From Bacteroidota bacterium (GTDB lineage Bacteria > Bacteroidota > Bacteroidia > B-17B0 > Aurantibacillaceae), in the NCBI GenBank assembly GCA_017303905.1, contig JAFLBH010000004.1, positions 186,001 to 250,000 on the forward strand: DNA of 64,000 bases, read 5' to 3'. Position 1 is the first letter of the stretch. Each line of letters begins with the position of its first letter. Shown here one piece after another: positions 8,823-16,883 of this stretch. Below the pieces are notes generated by a model that saw only the letters and a program-made list of their open reading frames with translations, ran no database searches and was not told where the DNA came from. The translations under genes and the position numbers were made by a program.

Positions 8823-9545
8823 ATGAAAGCTAAAAAAATAACTCTTATTTCTTCATTTGTCCTTGCATTATTCTTCTGTATAACGTCTTTTACTAATTCT
8901 TCATCCAAAGCACAAGATGATCCGAATGTTGGGTTTTACGTTGATGGAGTAAAAATGGACACAATAAATTGTTATGAGTTTCAGGATTTAAAAATTGTGT
9001 TTCTCTGGAATGATGAATGGTCTACCTATGATTATTTAAAAATTAGCCTTCAAGTCGGAGATCCTAGAGCGGTAAAAAAAGGGCTAGGTAGAATTGTTGA
9101 AAAAGCTATTCCCATTCGTTCAATAATCAATTATAAAAAAGGTAATTACGTAGTGTATTCAATTTACGGAAAGGATAAAGCGCCCATTGATATGTGCATA
9201 AAACCAAATCAACCGTATTTACTTCCAGCTGATCAAGCAAATTCACCAACCAAAGGCGATTTACAATATGATGGTGCTGTGAAAAAAGGCAAACCCAGCG
9301 ACAATGCCGTGCTGAACATCTACCTTACTGGACTTACATTTCAAGGAGAAATAGAAGAATTTAATCCATCCTGCAATTGCCTACAGAAGTATAAGAAATA
9401 CAACCCTATTGATTTGAAGAATGAGTACATGCTTGTTTTAACGAATCGCCTTACCGGAGGAAACAAAGAAAGATGGAAAGAGACGGATCTTTCTAACCCT
9501 TGCACTTATTCAGGCACCAAAGTAGATTTTAGTAACCTTAAATAA
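8823..9545 (+). CDS. exported protein of unknown function, paralogue of the next gene
   Basis: A 240-aa protein with an N-terminal signal peptide (hydrophobic 7-25). Near residues 38-60 it reads VGFYVDGVKMDTINCYEFQDL, which closely matches the N-terminus of the next gene product. Both also end their shared region in GTKVDFNNL/GTKVDFSNL, so the two are tandem paralogues. Several cysteines occur in pairs (CNCLQ). I do not recognise the family. Gap to the next gene is 5 bp, so they form an operon under the motif-bearing promoter at 8751. Confidence 0.7.
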   Translation: MKAKKITLISSFVLALFFCITSFTNSSSKAQDDPNVGFYVDGVKMDTINCYEFQDLKIVFLWNDEWSTYDYLKISLQVGDPRAVKKGLGRIVEKAIPIRSIINYKKGNYVVYSIYGKDKAPIDMCIKPNQPYLLPADQANSPTKGDLQYDGAVKKGKPSDNAVLNIYLTGLTFQGEIEEFNPSCNCLQKYKKYNPIDLKNEYMLVLTNRLTGGNKERWKETDLSNPCTYSGTKVDFSNLK

Positions 9546-9550
9546 GCAAT

Positions 9551-10681
9551 ATGAAACCCCTTAAACTATTTTTTCTAACTGTTATAATCCATTTTACTTT
9601 AACCATCAAAGCGCAGGATGAAAACTGTCCCGAATGCGGGTTTTACGCTGATGGTATAAAAGTTGAAACCATAAATTGTTACAATTTCGATAAATTAACT
9701 TTGGTTCTTCCATACAATAAAGGAATGAAAGGATATGACTTAGTTAATGTGTGGGTACTAAAAGCATCGGACAAGAAAGAAGGTATGTTTGCTGGTATTG
9801 CTTCAGCTGGAACTAATGCAGGAGTAAAATCCGTGCCAGGCAGTGCTGTTTCAACAATAATCAAAGGCAATTATATTGTTATTACAGTTTTCTCAAATGC
9901 AACTGGCGACAAGGCTTTTCTTGATAGAGATTATAAGGGATATGATAAAGATTATAGATGTGAGGTGACAAAAAGCTGGTTGTCTGAAACCCGTAAAGAA
10001 AAAAAAGGAAAAATAGAACAATGGGGATTGAATGCTTTTGTACAAGGAGCAAAGATTACTGGTTACGAGGAGACTTATGAGCAGTCGAAAAACGCAATCG
10101 TAAAAACTCCTGTGTACTCTGCAGAGAAAATTACAAAAACTTATTCTTTAAAATGCGAAAATCAAGTTGAGGGAAATAGTTGTAGCATTAAAGGCACCAA
10201 AGTAGATTTTAATAACCTTGGTAAAAGCGGAAGTTCCTCAAACACTTCAAGCAATTCCAATACAACAAACAACCCTGCGGCTAAAGCCGAATCTTCTGCA
10301 AAAACAGCCGTTGCAATCGGTAAAACAATTATTACAACGGTAGCCCCAACATCAGCAGTAGCCGTTAAACCACTGGATAAAACCAAGCCCGGTTATTTTG
10401 AAGAGAAATCGGAAGATAAAAAATTCATGTATCGCAATGGATATCAAAAAAGCGAAGGAGTTTATCATGGTGAAGTGCGTGAATACGAAAATAATCAATT
10501 AGAAAAGATCATTGTGTTTACTGATGGTATTGAAGATGGATTGTATGTGACTTTTTCTGATGGCAAAGTTGAATGGCAGGGAACATATAAAAATGGGAAA
10601 AAAGATGGCGTCTGGAAACATTTCAGTAACGGTCAACTTCAGGAAACGGAAAAATATATTAACGGGGATAAACAAGATTGA
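9551..10681 (+). CDS. exported paralogue with C-terminal MORN-like repeats
   Basis: A 376-aa protein with a signal peptide (1-21, ending KAQ). Its N-terminal domain (about 25-225) is homologous to the 240-aa product upstream (CGFYADGIKVETINCYNF). A Ser/Asn/Thr/Ala linker (about 225-275) is followed by a C-terminal domain with MORN-type units near 310-376 (GVYHGEVREY, GLYVTFSDG, GTYKNGKKDGVWKHF, GQLQETEKYINGD). MORN_2 repeats of this kind also appear in YwqK-type proteins, but nothing here shows an antitoxin role. Probably periplasmic or outer-membrane-associated; function unknown. Confidence 0.75.
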   Translation: MKPLKLFFLTVIIHFTLTIKAQDENCPECGFYADGIKVETINCYNFDKLTLVLPYNKGMKGYDLVNVWVLKASDKKEGMFAGIASAGTNAGVKSVPGSAVSTIIKGNYIVITVFSNATGDKAFLDRDYKGYDKDYRCEVTKSWLSETRKEKKGKIEQWGLNAFVQGAKITGYEETYEQSKNAIVKTPVYSAEKITKTYSLKCENQVEGNSCSIKGTKVDFNNLGKSGSSSNTSSNSNTTNNPAAKAESSAKTAVAIGKTIITTVAPTSAVAVKPLDKTKPGYFEEKSEDKKFMYRNGYQKSEGVYHGEVREYENNQLEKIIVFTDGIEDGLYVTFSDGKVEWQGTYKNGKKDGVWKHFSNGQLQETEKYINGDKQD

Positions 10682-10770
10682 TTATGAAATTAAAAGTATT
10701 TTCCTCTTTGTTTTAGATTATGTCAATCTGTTTTTATATTACTTAAAAGAGCAAATCATTGTCGTGCTTA

Positions 10771-10817
10771 AAACTTTATGAATGGTAAGCCTTAATGGTA
10801 AAGCTTTGGTACTTTTA
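10771..10817 (+). promoter_or_regulatory. candidate LytTR-type direct repeat and -7-like box upstream of the 782-aa gene
   Basis: GAATGGTAA (10780-10788) is repeated 13 bases later as TAATGGTAA (10793-10801), followed by TACTTTTA at 10810-10817, 30 bases from the first motif. This is the clearest two-half-site version of the motif seen at 5181 and 8760. Confidence 0.55.
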
Positions 10818-10892
10818 ACTAGAGCAAATTCCGGTTTATAAACCGTATTTAAATTTTGATAACCTTAATGCAGATAATTAAATAGAATCACC

Positions 10893-13241
10893 ATGAAAAA
10901 ATTAATGACACTTATTTTGATTTCGTTGCTTTATAACCTAAAAGCGCAATTCCCCAATTATCAATGGGCTCACAACCTTACGTCTCAATATGTGATGTCA
11001 AGCGCAGAAGATTCAAACGGTAATGTGTATGTGGTTGGAAGGTTTTCCGGCACCATTGATTTTGATCCGGGACCGGGTACAACCACCATAACTTCCATTG
11101 GTCAGTGGGGCTATATTGCGAAGTTTAGTTCAACAGGCAGTTTTATTTGGGTAAAAACCATTTCTCACTCCAACACTTCAGGACAAGTTTGGATCCGAAA
11201 AATAAAAACAGACAGTAATAACAACATCTATGTGGTTGGTGATTTATATACAAGTGGTGTAGATTTTGATCCTGGAGCAGGTACTGCCAACTTACCATGT
11301 CCAACCGCCGGCTTATCCAATTCGGATGCCTTTGTTGCCAAATACGACGCGAATGGAAATTATCAATGGGCGCAAACCATCTATAACACATCGGCAGCAA
11401 ACACAACTGAAATTGCGATCGATATAGTAATTGATGAGACAAATAATAAAGTTCGTGTTTCATCGCAAACCACCACAACCTCCGGTGGTAATACTATCCG
11501 ATACGCTACCGATGCGCCATGTTTTTTTAGTGTGCCCGGAAATCTATCATTTATTACTTATGGAGCAGTATTAACATACAGTGCCAGCAATGGCGCGGGA
11601 ATTGCACCGGGTAATGAATCTTCGCTTAATTATGGCAATCAGCCTCCTTACCTTGATATTGATAATTTGGGCAATTACTATACGGCAGGATGGTACAGTT
11701 CTACGCCACAGACCTTACAAATCATTAAAACATCTCCTACAGGAACCGTTGTATGGTCGCGTAGCATTTCAAACGGATCATCAAATAATATTCAACCCGC
11801 AGATATTGCTCTCGACCCTAGCAACAATGTTTATGTTTACGGCCGCTTCAGTGGAACTATGGATTTCGATGCGTCAGCCAGTAATACATTAGTTACTTCT
11901 AACACTAATTCCTATGATGCGTTTCTTCTGGAATATTCTAATAGCGGCAATTACATGTGGGTGGGGACTTTCGGCAGTAACCAACCTGAAACGCCAAAAT
12001 CGATGGATATTTTTAAAGGTAGCGGAAATATTTACTTAACCGGAGATTTTACAGGTTCTATTGATGTCGATTTCAATGCAAGTGTTGCTACCTTAACTGC
12101 AAGCGCTGTTATTACAAACTTAGTAAAATACGATGTAAACAGAAATCATATTTGGTCAACTACAATGCCCAATGCTACAACCATATGGGAAATTTACACA
12201 TCCAAGCTTGATAATTTATTTCTTACCGGCTTCAATGTGGGCAGCCTTGATATGAACTTTTCTCCGTCCACTAATAACATTAGTACCGGAGGCTTTATTT
12301 CTAAGTACAACAACTGTTCTTCAGCTCCTGCACTTCCGGGCGCAATAGCAGGTTTAAGTACAATGTGTGCAGGCTCGGGTGCTACTAGTTATAGCATAGC
12401 AACCGTGTCAAGCGCTACATCATATTCCTGGAATTTACCCGGCGGATGGAGCGGCACAAGTTCAACCAATACAATTTCTGCTACTCCCGGAACACCAGGT
12501 ATTTTTTCTGTAACTGCTAATAATGCCTGTGGTGCAAGTCCGCAACAAACATTAGCCGTTACAGTTAATCCATTACCAACAGTTAGCATAAACAGTGGTT
12601 CCATTTGTATAGGTCAGTCCTTTACCTTATCTCCAAGTGGTGCTGCAACATATACTATTCAAGGAGGTAATGCTGTTGTGTCTCCAACATCAAGCACCAC
12701 TTATTCAGTTATTGGAACAAGTGCAGCCGGATGTATTTCTTCGTCCCCTGCAAATTCATCTGTTACAGTAAATCCTTTACCAATTATTAATGCTTTAACA
12801 AGTAATACGTTAATCTGTACGGGACAAACAGCAACCCTCACCGCAAGTGGCGCTTTCACTTATACCTGGAATCCGGGAGGTGCAGGCGCAAGTATTGTAG
12901 TTTCACCAACTATAACTTCCAACTACACAATAACAGGTACAAGCGCACAAGGCTGCAATAACTCATCAGTATTTACGCAATCCGTTTCAACTTGTGCGGG
13001 TATAAATCAACTTTCAAATTCAGTTACTGAAATAAATGTTTACCCTAATCCATTCATCGATAAAATAATCATAGTTACAAATGGAACAAAACAAGCGGTG
13101 CAAATTTTCAACTCGCTCGGTTCTTTGATTTACAAAACCGAAATAGAAAGTGATAAGATTGAAATAGATTTAGGGAAAGAAAATTCCGGAATTTATTTTA
13201 TAAAAATAGGAATAGAGATTAAAAAAATAATTAAGGAATAA
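10893..13241 (+). CDS. T9SS-secreted protein with SBBP-type beta-propeller and Ig-like modules
   Basis: A 782-aa secreted protein. Signal peptide ends near KAQ (residue 19). Residues about 25-480 hold repeats of the form DSNGNVYVVGRFSGTIDFDPGPGT followed by an aromatic strand, the SBBP/beta-propeller type. About 490-700 holds Ig/PKD-like modules (PGAIAGLSTMCAGSG..., NPLPTVSI). The last 75 residues are a T9SS sorting domain (VYPNPF). It probably sits on the surface as an adhesin or binding protein; no catalytic motif is visible. A motif-bearing promoter lies 80-120 bp upstream. It shares a long near-identical segment with the next gene. Confidence 0.85.
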   Translation: MKKLMTLILISLLYNLKAQFPNYQWAHNLTSQYVMSSAEDSNGNVYVVGRFSGTIDFDPGPGTTTITSIGQWGYIAKFSSTGSFIWVKTISHSNTSGQVWIRKIKTDSNNNIYVVGDLYTSGVDFDPGAGTANLPCPTAGLSNSDAFVAKYDANGNYQWAQTIYNTSAANTTEIAIDIVIDETNNKVRVSSQTTTTSGGNTIRYATDAPCFFSVPGNLSFITYGAVLTYSASNGAGIAPGNESSLNYGNQPPYLDIDNLGNYYTAGWYSSTPQTLQIIKTSPTGTVVWSRSISNGSSNNIQPADIALDPSNNVYVYGRFSGTMDFDASASNTLVTSNTNSYDAFLLEYSNSGNYMWVGTFGSNQPETPKSMDIFKGSGNIYLTGDFTGSIDVDFNASVATLTASAVITNLVKYDVNRNHIWSTTMPNATTIWEIYTSKLDNLFLTGFNVGSLDMNFSPSTNNISTGGFISKYNNCSSAPALPGAIAGLSTMCAGSGATSYSIATVSSATSYSWNLPGGWSGTSSTNTISATPGTPGIFSVTANNACGASPQQTLAVTVNPLPTVSINSGSICIGQSFTLSPSGAATYTIQGGNAVVSPTSSTTYSVIGTSAAGCISSSPANSSVTVNPLPIINALTSNTLICTGQTATLTASGAFTYTWNPGGAGASIVVSPTITSNYTITGTSAQGCNNSSVFTQSVSTCAGINQLSNSVTEINVYPNPFIDKIIIVTNGTKQAVQIFNSLGSLIYKTEIESDKIEIDLGKENSGIYFIKIGIEIKKIIKE
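12351..12884 (+). repeat. about 530-bp repeat copy 1 (Ig-like modules)
   Basis: Matches 14756-15289 at a constant offset of 2405 bases without indels that I can see, with scattered third-position changes. It encodes the TSYSIATVSSATSYSWNLPGG module and the following Ig-like units. The surrounding propeller regions of the two genes are far less similar in DNA. Confidence 0.85.
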
Positions 13242-13291
13242 AAACAAACCCCATGAACCATGTCCTGCATATCAATATTAAAATTAAAATC

Positions 13292-15658
13292 ATGAAAAAA
13301 CTATTTACCATAATCGCGTTATGTTTACTTACATTTATTAAGGCTCAAACTCCAACCTTTAATTGGGCAAAAAAGATGGGAGGCTTATCTAATGAATCCG
13401 GTTATGCTATTGCTCTTGACGCATCAGGAAATGTTTATACCACAGGCTATTTTGAAGGAACTGTGGATTTTGATCCAGGCGCTGGCGTTTTTAATTTAGT
13501 CTCCTCAGGATTATCTGATATTTTTATTCAAAAATTGGACGCTGCCGGTAATTTTGTTTGGGCGAAGAAGATGGGAGGCACAGGCGGAGATGAAGGTCGT
13601 GGCATCACAATAGATGCCTCCGGCAATATTGTTACAGTAGGTTCTTTTAGCGGTACTGTAGATTTTGATCCTGGTGCAGGATTTTTTAATCTTATATCAG
13701 GAGGAGGTTTCGATATTTTTGTACACAAACTAGATGCTTCAGGTAATTTTGTTTGGGCTAAATTAATGGGAAGCGGCTCAACCGATTTTGGTTTTTCAAT
13801 CAAAACCGATATTTCAGGAAATGTTTATTCGACTGGTTCCTTTCAGGGAACTGTTGATTTTGACCCGGGCGCAGGTGTTTTAAACCTAACATCATCATCA
13901 GGAAGTAGCGATATTTTCGTACAGAAACTAGACGCATCTGGTAATTTTGTTTGGGCAAAATCAATGGGGAGTACGTCTAGTGATGTTGGCTATGGTACTA
14001 CATTAGATGGTTTAGGAAACGTTTACACAACCGGGTATTATGTTGGAACTGTTGATTTTGATCCGAGTGTAGGTGTTTTTAATTTAACTGCTACAGGCGG
14101 AGGTTCTGATATTTTTATTCAGAAACTTGACGCAAATGGTAATTTTATATGGGCAAAATCAGTAGGCAATACTTCTAATGATATAGGTTATGCAATAACA
14201 ATAGACGGATTAGGGAACATTTATTCAACTGGATATTTCCAAGGAACCGTTGATTTTAATCCAGGTCCGGGAGTATCTAATTTTTCCTCTTCCGGTTCAA
14301 CCGACATCTACGTTTTAAAGCTTGACGCAAATGGTAATTATTTATGGTCTCAATCAATCGGAGGATCCGGTCAAGACGTTGGTCAGGGTATTACTACTGA
14401 TGGTTCAGGAAATGTTTACACCACCGGATATTTTAATAATACTGTTGACTTAGATCCGGGTGCGGGGGTTACTAATCAAACATCATTAGGTTTTTCGGAA
14501 ATTTTCATTCAAAAGCTTGATGCCACTGGTAATTTTGCTTGGGGAGTAGCAATGGGGAACTCCGGATATGATTACGGCCTTTCCTTAGCTTCAACTAGTT
14601 CTGGGCTTGTTTATACAACCGGTAGCTTTCAAGGAAATGTTGATTTTGACTCTAGCGCAGGTGTATTCAATTTAGCATCTTCTGGTGGCTTCGATATTTT
14701 TGTACACAAACTAGCTCCCTGCGCATCAGCTCCTTCTCAACCAGGCTCTATTTCTGGTTTAAACTCAATGTGTGCAGGTTCGGGTGCAACTAGTTATAGC
14801 ATAGCAACCGTATCAAGTGCTACATCATATTCCTGGAATTTACCCGGCGGATGGAGCGGCACAAGTTCTACCAATACAATTTCCGCTACTCCCGGAACAT
14901 CAGGTGTTTTTTCTGTAACTGCTAATAATGCCTGTGGAGCAAGTCCGCAACAAACATTAGCCGTTACTGTTAATCCTTTACCAACAGTTAGCGTAAACAG
15001 TGGTTCCATTTGTATAGGTCAGTCCTTCACCATATCTCCAAGCGGTGCTGCAACATATACTATTCAAGGAGGTAATGCTGTAGTGTCTCCAACATCAAGC
15101 AGCACTTATTCGGTTATTGGTACGAGTGCATCCGGATGCATTTCTTCAGCCCCTGCAAGTTCATCGGTTACAGTGAATCCTTTACCTGCAATTAATGCAT
15201 CAACAAGTAATACCTTAATCTGTGCGGGACAAACAGCAACCCTCACCGCAAGTGGCGCTTTCACTTATACCTGGAATCCTGGAGGCGTAGGTACGAGCAT
15301 TGCTGTTTCACCTAGCCTTACAACAACATATACAATTAGCGGAACAAGTTCTGCAGGTTGTAATAATGTAAGTACAATTACACAAAGTGTTTCTGCATGT
15401 ACGTCTATTAATGAAACAGCCATTCCAGTAATGATTAGAATTTATCCGAATCCTGCGCATTCCAGCTTTTTCATTGAAACAGCCATCAATAATTTCAATT
15501 TAAAATTATACGATGCCTATGGTAAATTGATTGTCGAAAAAATTTATGCAGACGCGAATACAGTTGAAATAAACTTACAGGAAATGAACGCGGGTATTTA
15601 CTTCGTTGAATTAGAAGCTGAAGGTAGAAGAAGTTATTTTAAATTGGTGAAGGAATAG
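13292..15658 (+). CDS. T9SS-secreted SBBP-repeat protein, paralogue of the preceding gene
   Basis: A 788-aa product if started at ATG 13292, which is followed at once by a proper signal peptide (MKKLFTIIALCLLTFIKAQ); an ATG 39 bases earlier would add an implausible leader. Residues about 25-480 are seven or more propeller repeats of about 65 residues, each reading like GNVYTTGYFEGTVDFDPGAGVFNL followed by DIFIQKLDAAGNFVWAKKMG. About 490-710 are Ig-like modules nearly identical to those of the upstream gene. The C-terminal sorting domain (IYPNPA) matches the hydrolase at 3804 rather than its neighbour. It is 50 bp behind the 782-aa gene and likely co-transcribed. Confidence 0.85.
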   Translation: MKKLFTIIALCLLTFIKAQTPTFNWAKKMGGLSNESGYAIALDASGNVYTTGYFEGTVDFDPGAGVFNLVSSGLSDIFIQKLDAAGNFVWAKKMGGTGGDEGRGITIDASGNIVTVGSFSGTVDFDPGAGFFNLISGGGFDIFVHKLDASGNFVWAKLMGSGSTDFGFSIKTDISGNVYSTGSFQGTVDFDPGAGVLNLTSSSGSSDIFVQKLDASGNFVWAKSMGSTSSDVGYGTTLDGLGNVYTTGYYVGTVDFDPSVGVFNLTATGGGSDIFIQKLDANGNFIWAKSVGNTSNDIGYAITIDGLGNIYSTGYFQGTVDFNPGPGVSNFSSSGSTDIYVLKLDANGNYLWSQSIGGSGQDVGQGITTDGSGNVYTTGYFNNTVDLDPGAGVTNQTSLGFSEIFIQKLDATGNFAWGVAMGNSGYDYGLSLASTSSGLVYTTGSFQGNVDFDSSAGVFNLASSGGFDIFVHKLAPCASAPSQPGSISGLNSMCAGSGATSYSIATVSSATSYSWNLPGGWSGTSSTNTISATPGTSGVFSVTANNACGASPQQTLAVTVNPLPTVSVNSGSICIGQSFTISPSGAATYTIQGGNAVVSPTSSSTYSVIGTSASGCISSAPASSSVTVNPLPAINASTSNTLICAGQTATLTASGAFTYTWNPGGVGTSIAVSPSLTTTYTISGTSSAGCNNVSTITQSVSACTSINETAIPVMIRIYPNPAHSSFFIETAINNFNLKLYDAYGKLIVEKIYADANTVEINLQEMNAGIYFVELEAEGRRSYFKLVKE
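14756..15289 (+). repeat. about 530-bp repeat copy 2 (Ig-like modules)
   Basis: Second copy of the segment at 12351-12884, same length, in the downstream paralogue. High DNA identity in only this part of the genes suggests recent duplication or conversion. Confidence 0.85.
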
Positions 15659-15665
15659 GTTTTAA
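15441..15665 (+). repeat. 225-bp repeat copy 2 (T9SS sorting domain plus stop codon)
   Basis: Second copy of the segment at 4846-5070. Identity continues through the TAG stop into the shared GTTTTAA flank. Confidence 0.9.
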
Positions 15666-15670
15666 TAGTT

Positions 15671-15726
15671 ATGAGTGATGAATTATGAGTGATGAGTTAT
15701 AAGTGATGAGTTATAAGTGATGGATT
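15671..15726 (+). repeat. four tandem copies of a 14-bp unit
   Basis: ATGAGTGATGAATT, ATGAGTGATGAGTT, ATAAGTGATGAGTT, ATAAGTGATGGATT in direct succession in the non-coding gap between the convergent genes ending at 15658 and 15849. The units differ at one to three positions. Confidence 0.85.
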
Positions 15727-15790
15727 ATGAATTTGGTAGTAACAAACAATAAACCAAGGACAAAAACAATTTAAATAACAAACACAAAAT

Positions 15791-15828
15791 GGCGAGGTAA
15801 ACTCGCCACCGCGAGCAAAGCCTCGCGG
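15791..15828. other. two adjacent GC-rich hairpins in an intergenic gap
   Basis: GGCGAG-gtaaa-CTCGCC (15791-15807) is followed by CCGCGAG-caaagc-CTCGCGG (15809-15828). Both stems are perfect and far more GC-rich than the surroundings. There is no T run, so they are not classical terminators; they may be a small extragenic repeat. Confidence 0.6.
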
Positions 15829-15848
15829 CATTAAACATCAAACATCCA

Positions 15849-16691
15849 TCAATACTGCCACCAATCCTGTTCCATTTTAAAAATTTCATATTTGATGCGG
15901 TCGGATTCCAATAAGGCGTCAATGCCATTACAGTATTCGCTGATGGAACGGTCGTACACATTATTTTCTTTCACAATTAAGCTGGAAAATTCACGGCGCA
16001 AGAATAAATCATCGAAAGAGGAATAATCGCCATTGTTCTTGCCGTTAAACACGCGATATTTACTTAATTGCTTCCGTAAGGCAGGAAAATACACCCAGAA
16101 TAATTCCTTATACGCGTCTTTATCCGGAAGGAATTCATAAAAGCCCATGGCCACAATGCGCACTTCCAGATTTGAATTTTGTTTATTCATGTACCAATCT
16201 TCCAATATTCTTACTTTGGTAACACGATTGAGAAAAGAAACGGAATCCGTCACCGCGCGCGCTGTTTCGTGTTGATTCCCTTCTTCATCGTAGGTGATTT
16301 CACTTATTTCTCCCGTCTCACGAATTTTATTTCTCACCGAAGAAATTTCGAGTGGTTTATAAAAACTCTCATCTTCAAAAGCGATGAGTTCACCGTTCAA
16401 CACATGTTTACTCACAATTTGTATTAAAGAAAGTCGACAAGGCAAATACTCGGTTGGATAATACAAAGAGAAATTTTGTCTTTCTTTTAAATCCAAATCA
16501 CGCCACACACGTTTTTCCCAGGCAACATCACTCTCACGAAGGTATTGTCGCGGTACGGCACGTTTATTGATTAATAGAGAACTGTTTTCGTTACCGCATG
16601 GATCTGCATTTTCATAATCTCCGTCATTAAAAAGGCCCTGAGCATTAACAATAATCGTAAAAAGAAAGAATATGAAAGTTAGGTTTCGCAT
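15849..16691 (-). CDS. gldN: GldN/PorN-family T9SS protein (isolated paralogue)
   Basis: A 280-aa exported protein (signal peptide 1-18, ending VNAQ). The body matches the GldN/PorN family, a periplasmic part of the T9SS ring complex: ESDVAWEKRVWRDLDLKERQN, the LYYPTEYLPCRLSLIQI segment, VRILEDWYMNKQ and FWVYFPALRKQL. Length is near the family norm of about 300. gldN normally closes a gldKLMN cluster, but here it stands alone and convergent to a secreted-protein gene, so it is probably a second copy. The C-terminus is Tyr/Trp-rich (EQDWWQY). Confidence 0.85.
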   Translation of the reverse strand: MRNLTFIFFLFTIIVNAQGLFNDGDYENADPCGNENSSLLINKRAVPRQYLRESDVAWEKRVWRDLDLKERQNFSLYYPTEYLPCRLSLIQIVSKHVLNGELIAFEDESFYKPLEISSVRNKIRETGEISEITYDEEGNQHETARAVTDSVSFLNRVTKVRILEDWYMNKQNSNLEVRIVAMGFYEFLPDKDAYKELFWVYFPALRKQLSKYRVFNGKNNGDYSSFDDLFLRREFSSLIVKENNVYDRSISEYCNGIDALLESDRIKYEIFKMEQDWWQY

Positions 16692-16883
16692 TTCAATTTA
16701 TAATTTCTACGACACGAAAAAGTTACAAGAGTATGAACAAAGCTATACTTAGCATTCCTGTTTTAATATCAAAATGTTGAAGAAATGTGCACTAATTTGG
16801 CTTTTTAGACCCCCTCTGTTAAAACGTTTTAGTTATATTTGAATATCCCCAATTTTATAAACTATAATTATCATAAAAAAAGA

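Noticed and set aside
13292-14700. Regular repeats in the SBBP gene considered as a CRISPR or other DNA repeat array
   Set aside because: The repeats are about 195 bp, in frame and conserved as protein (propeller blades), so they are coding repeats.
15671-15726. 14-bp tandem units considered as CRISPR
   Set aside because: There are no spacers; units are directly adjacent and imperfect.
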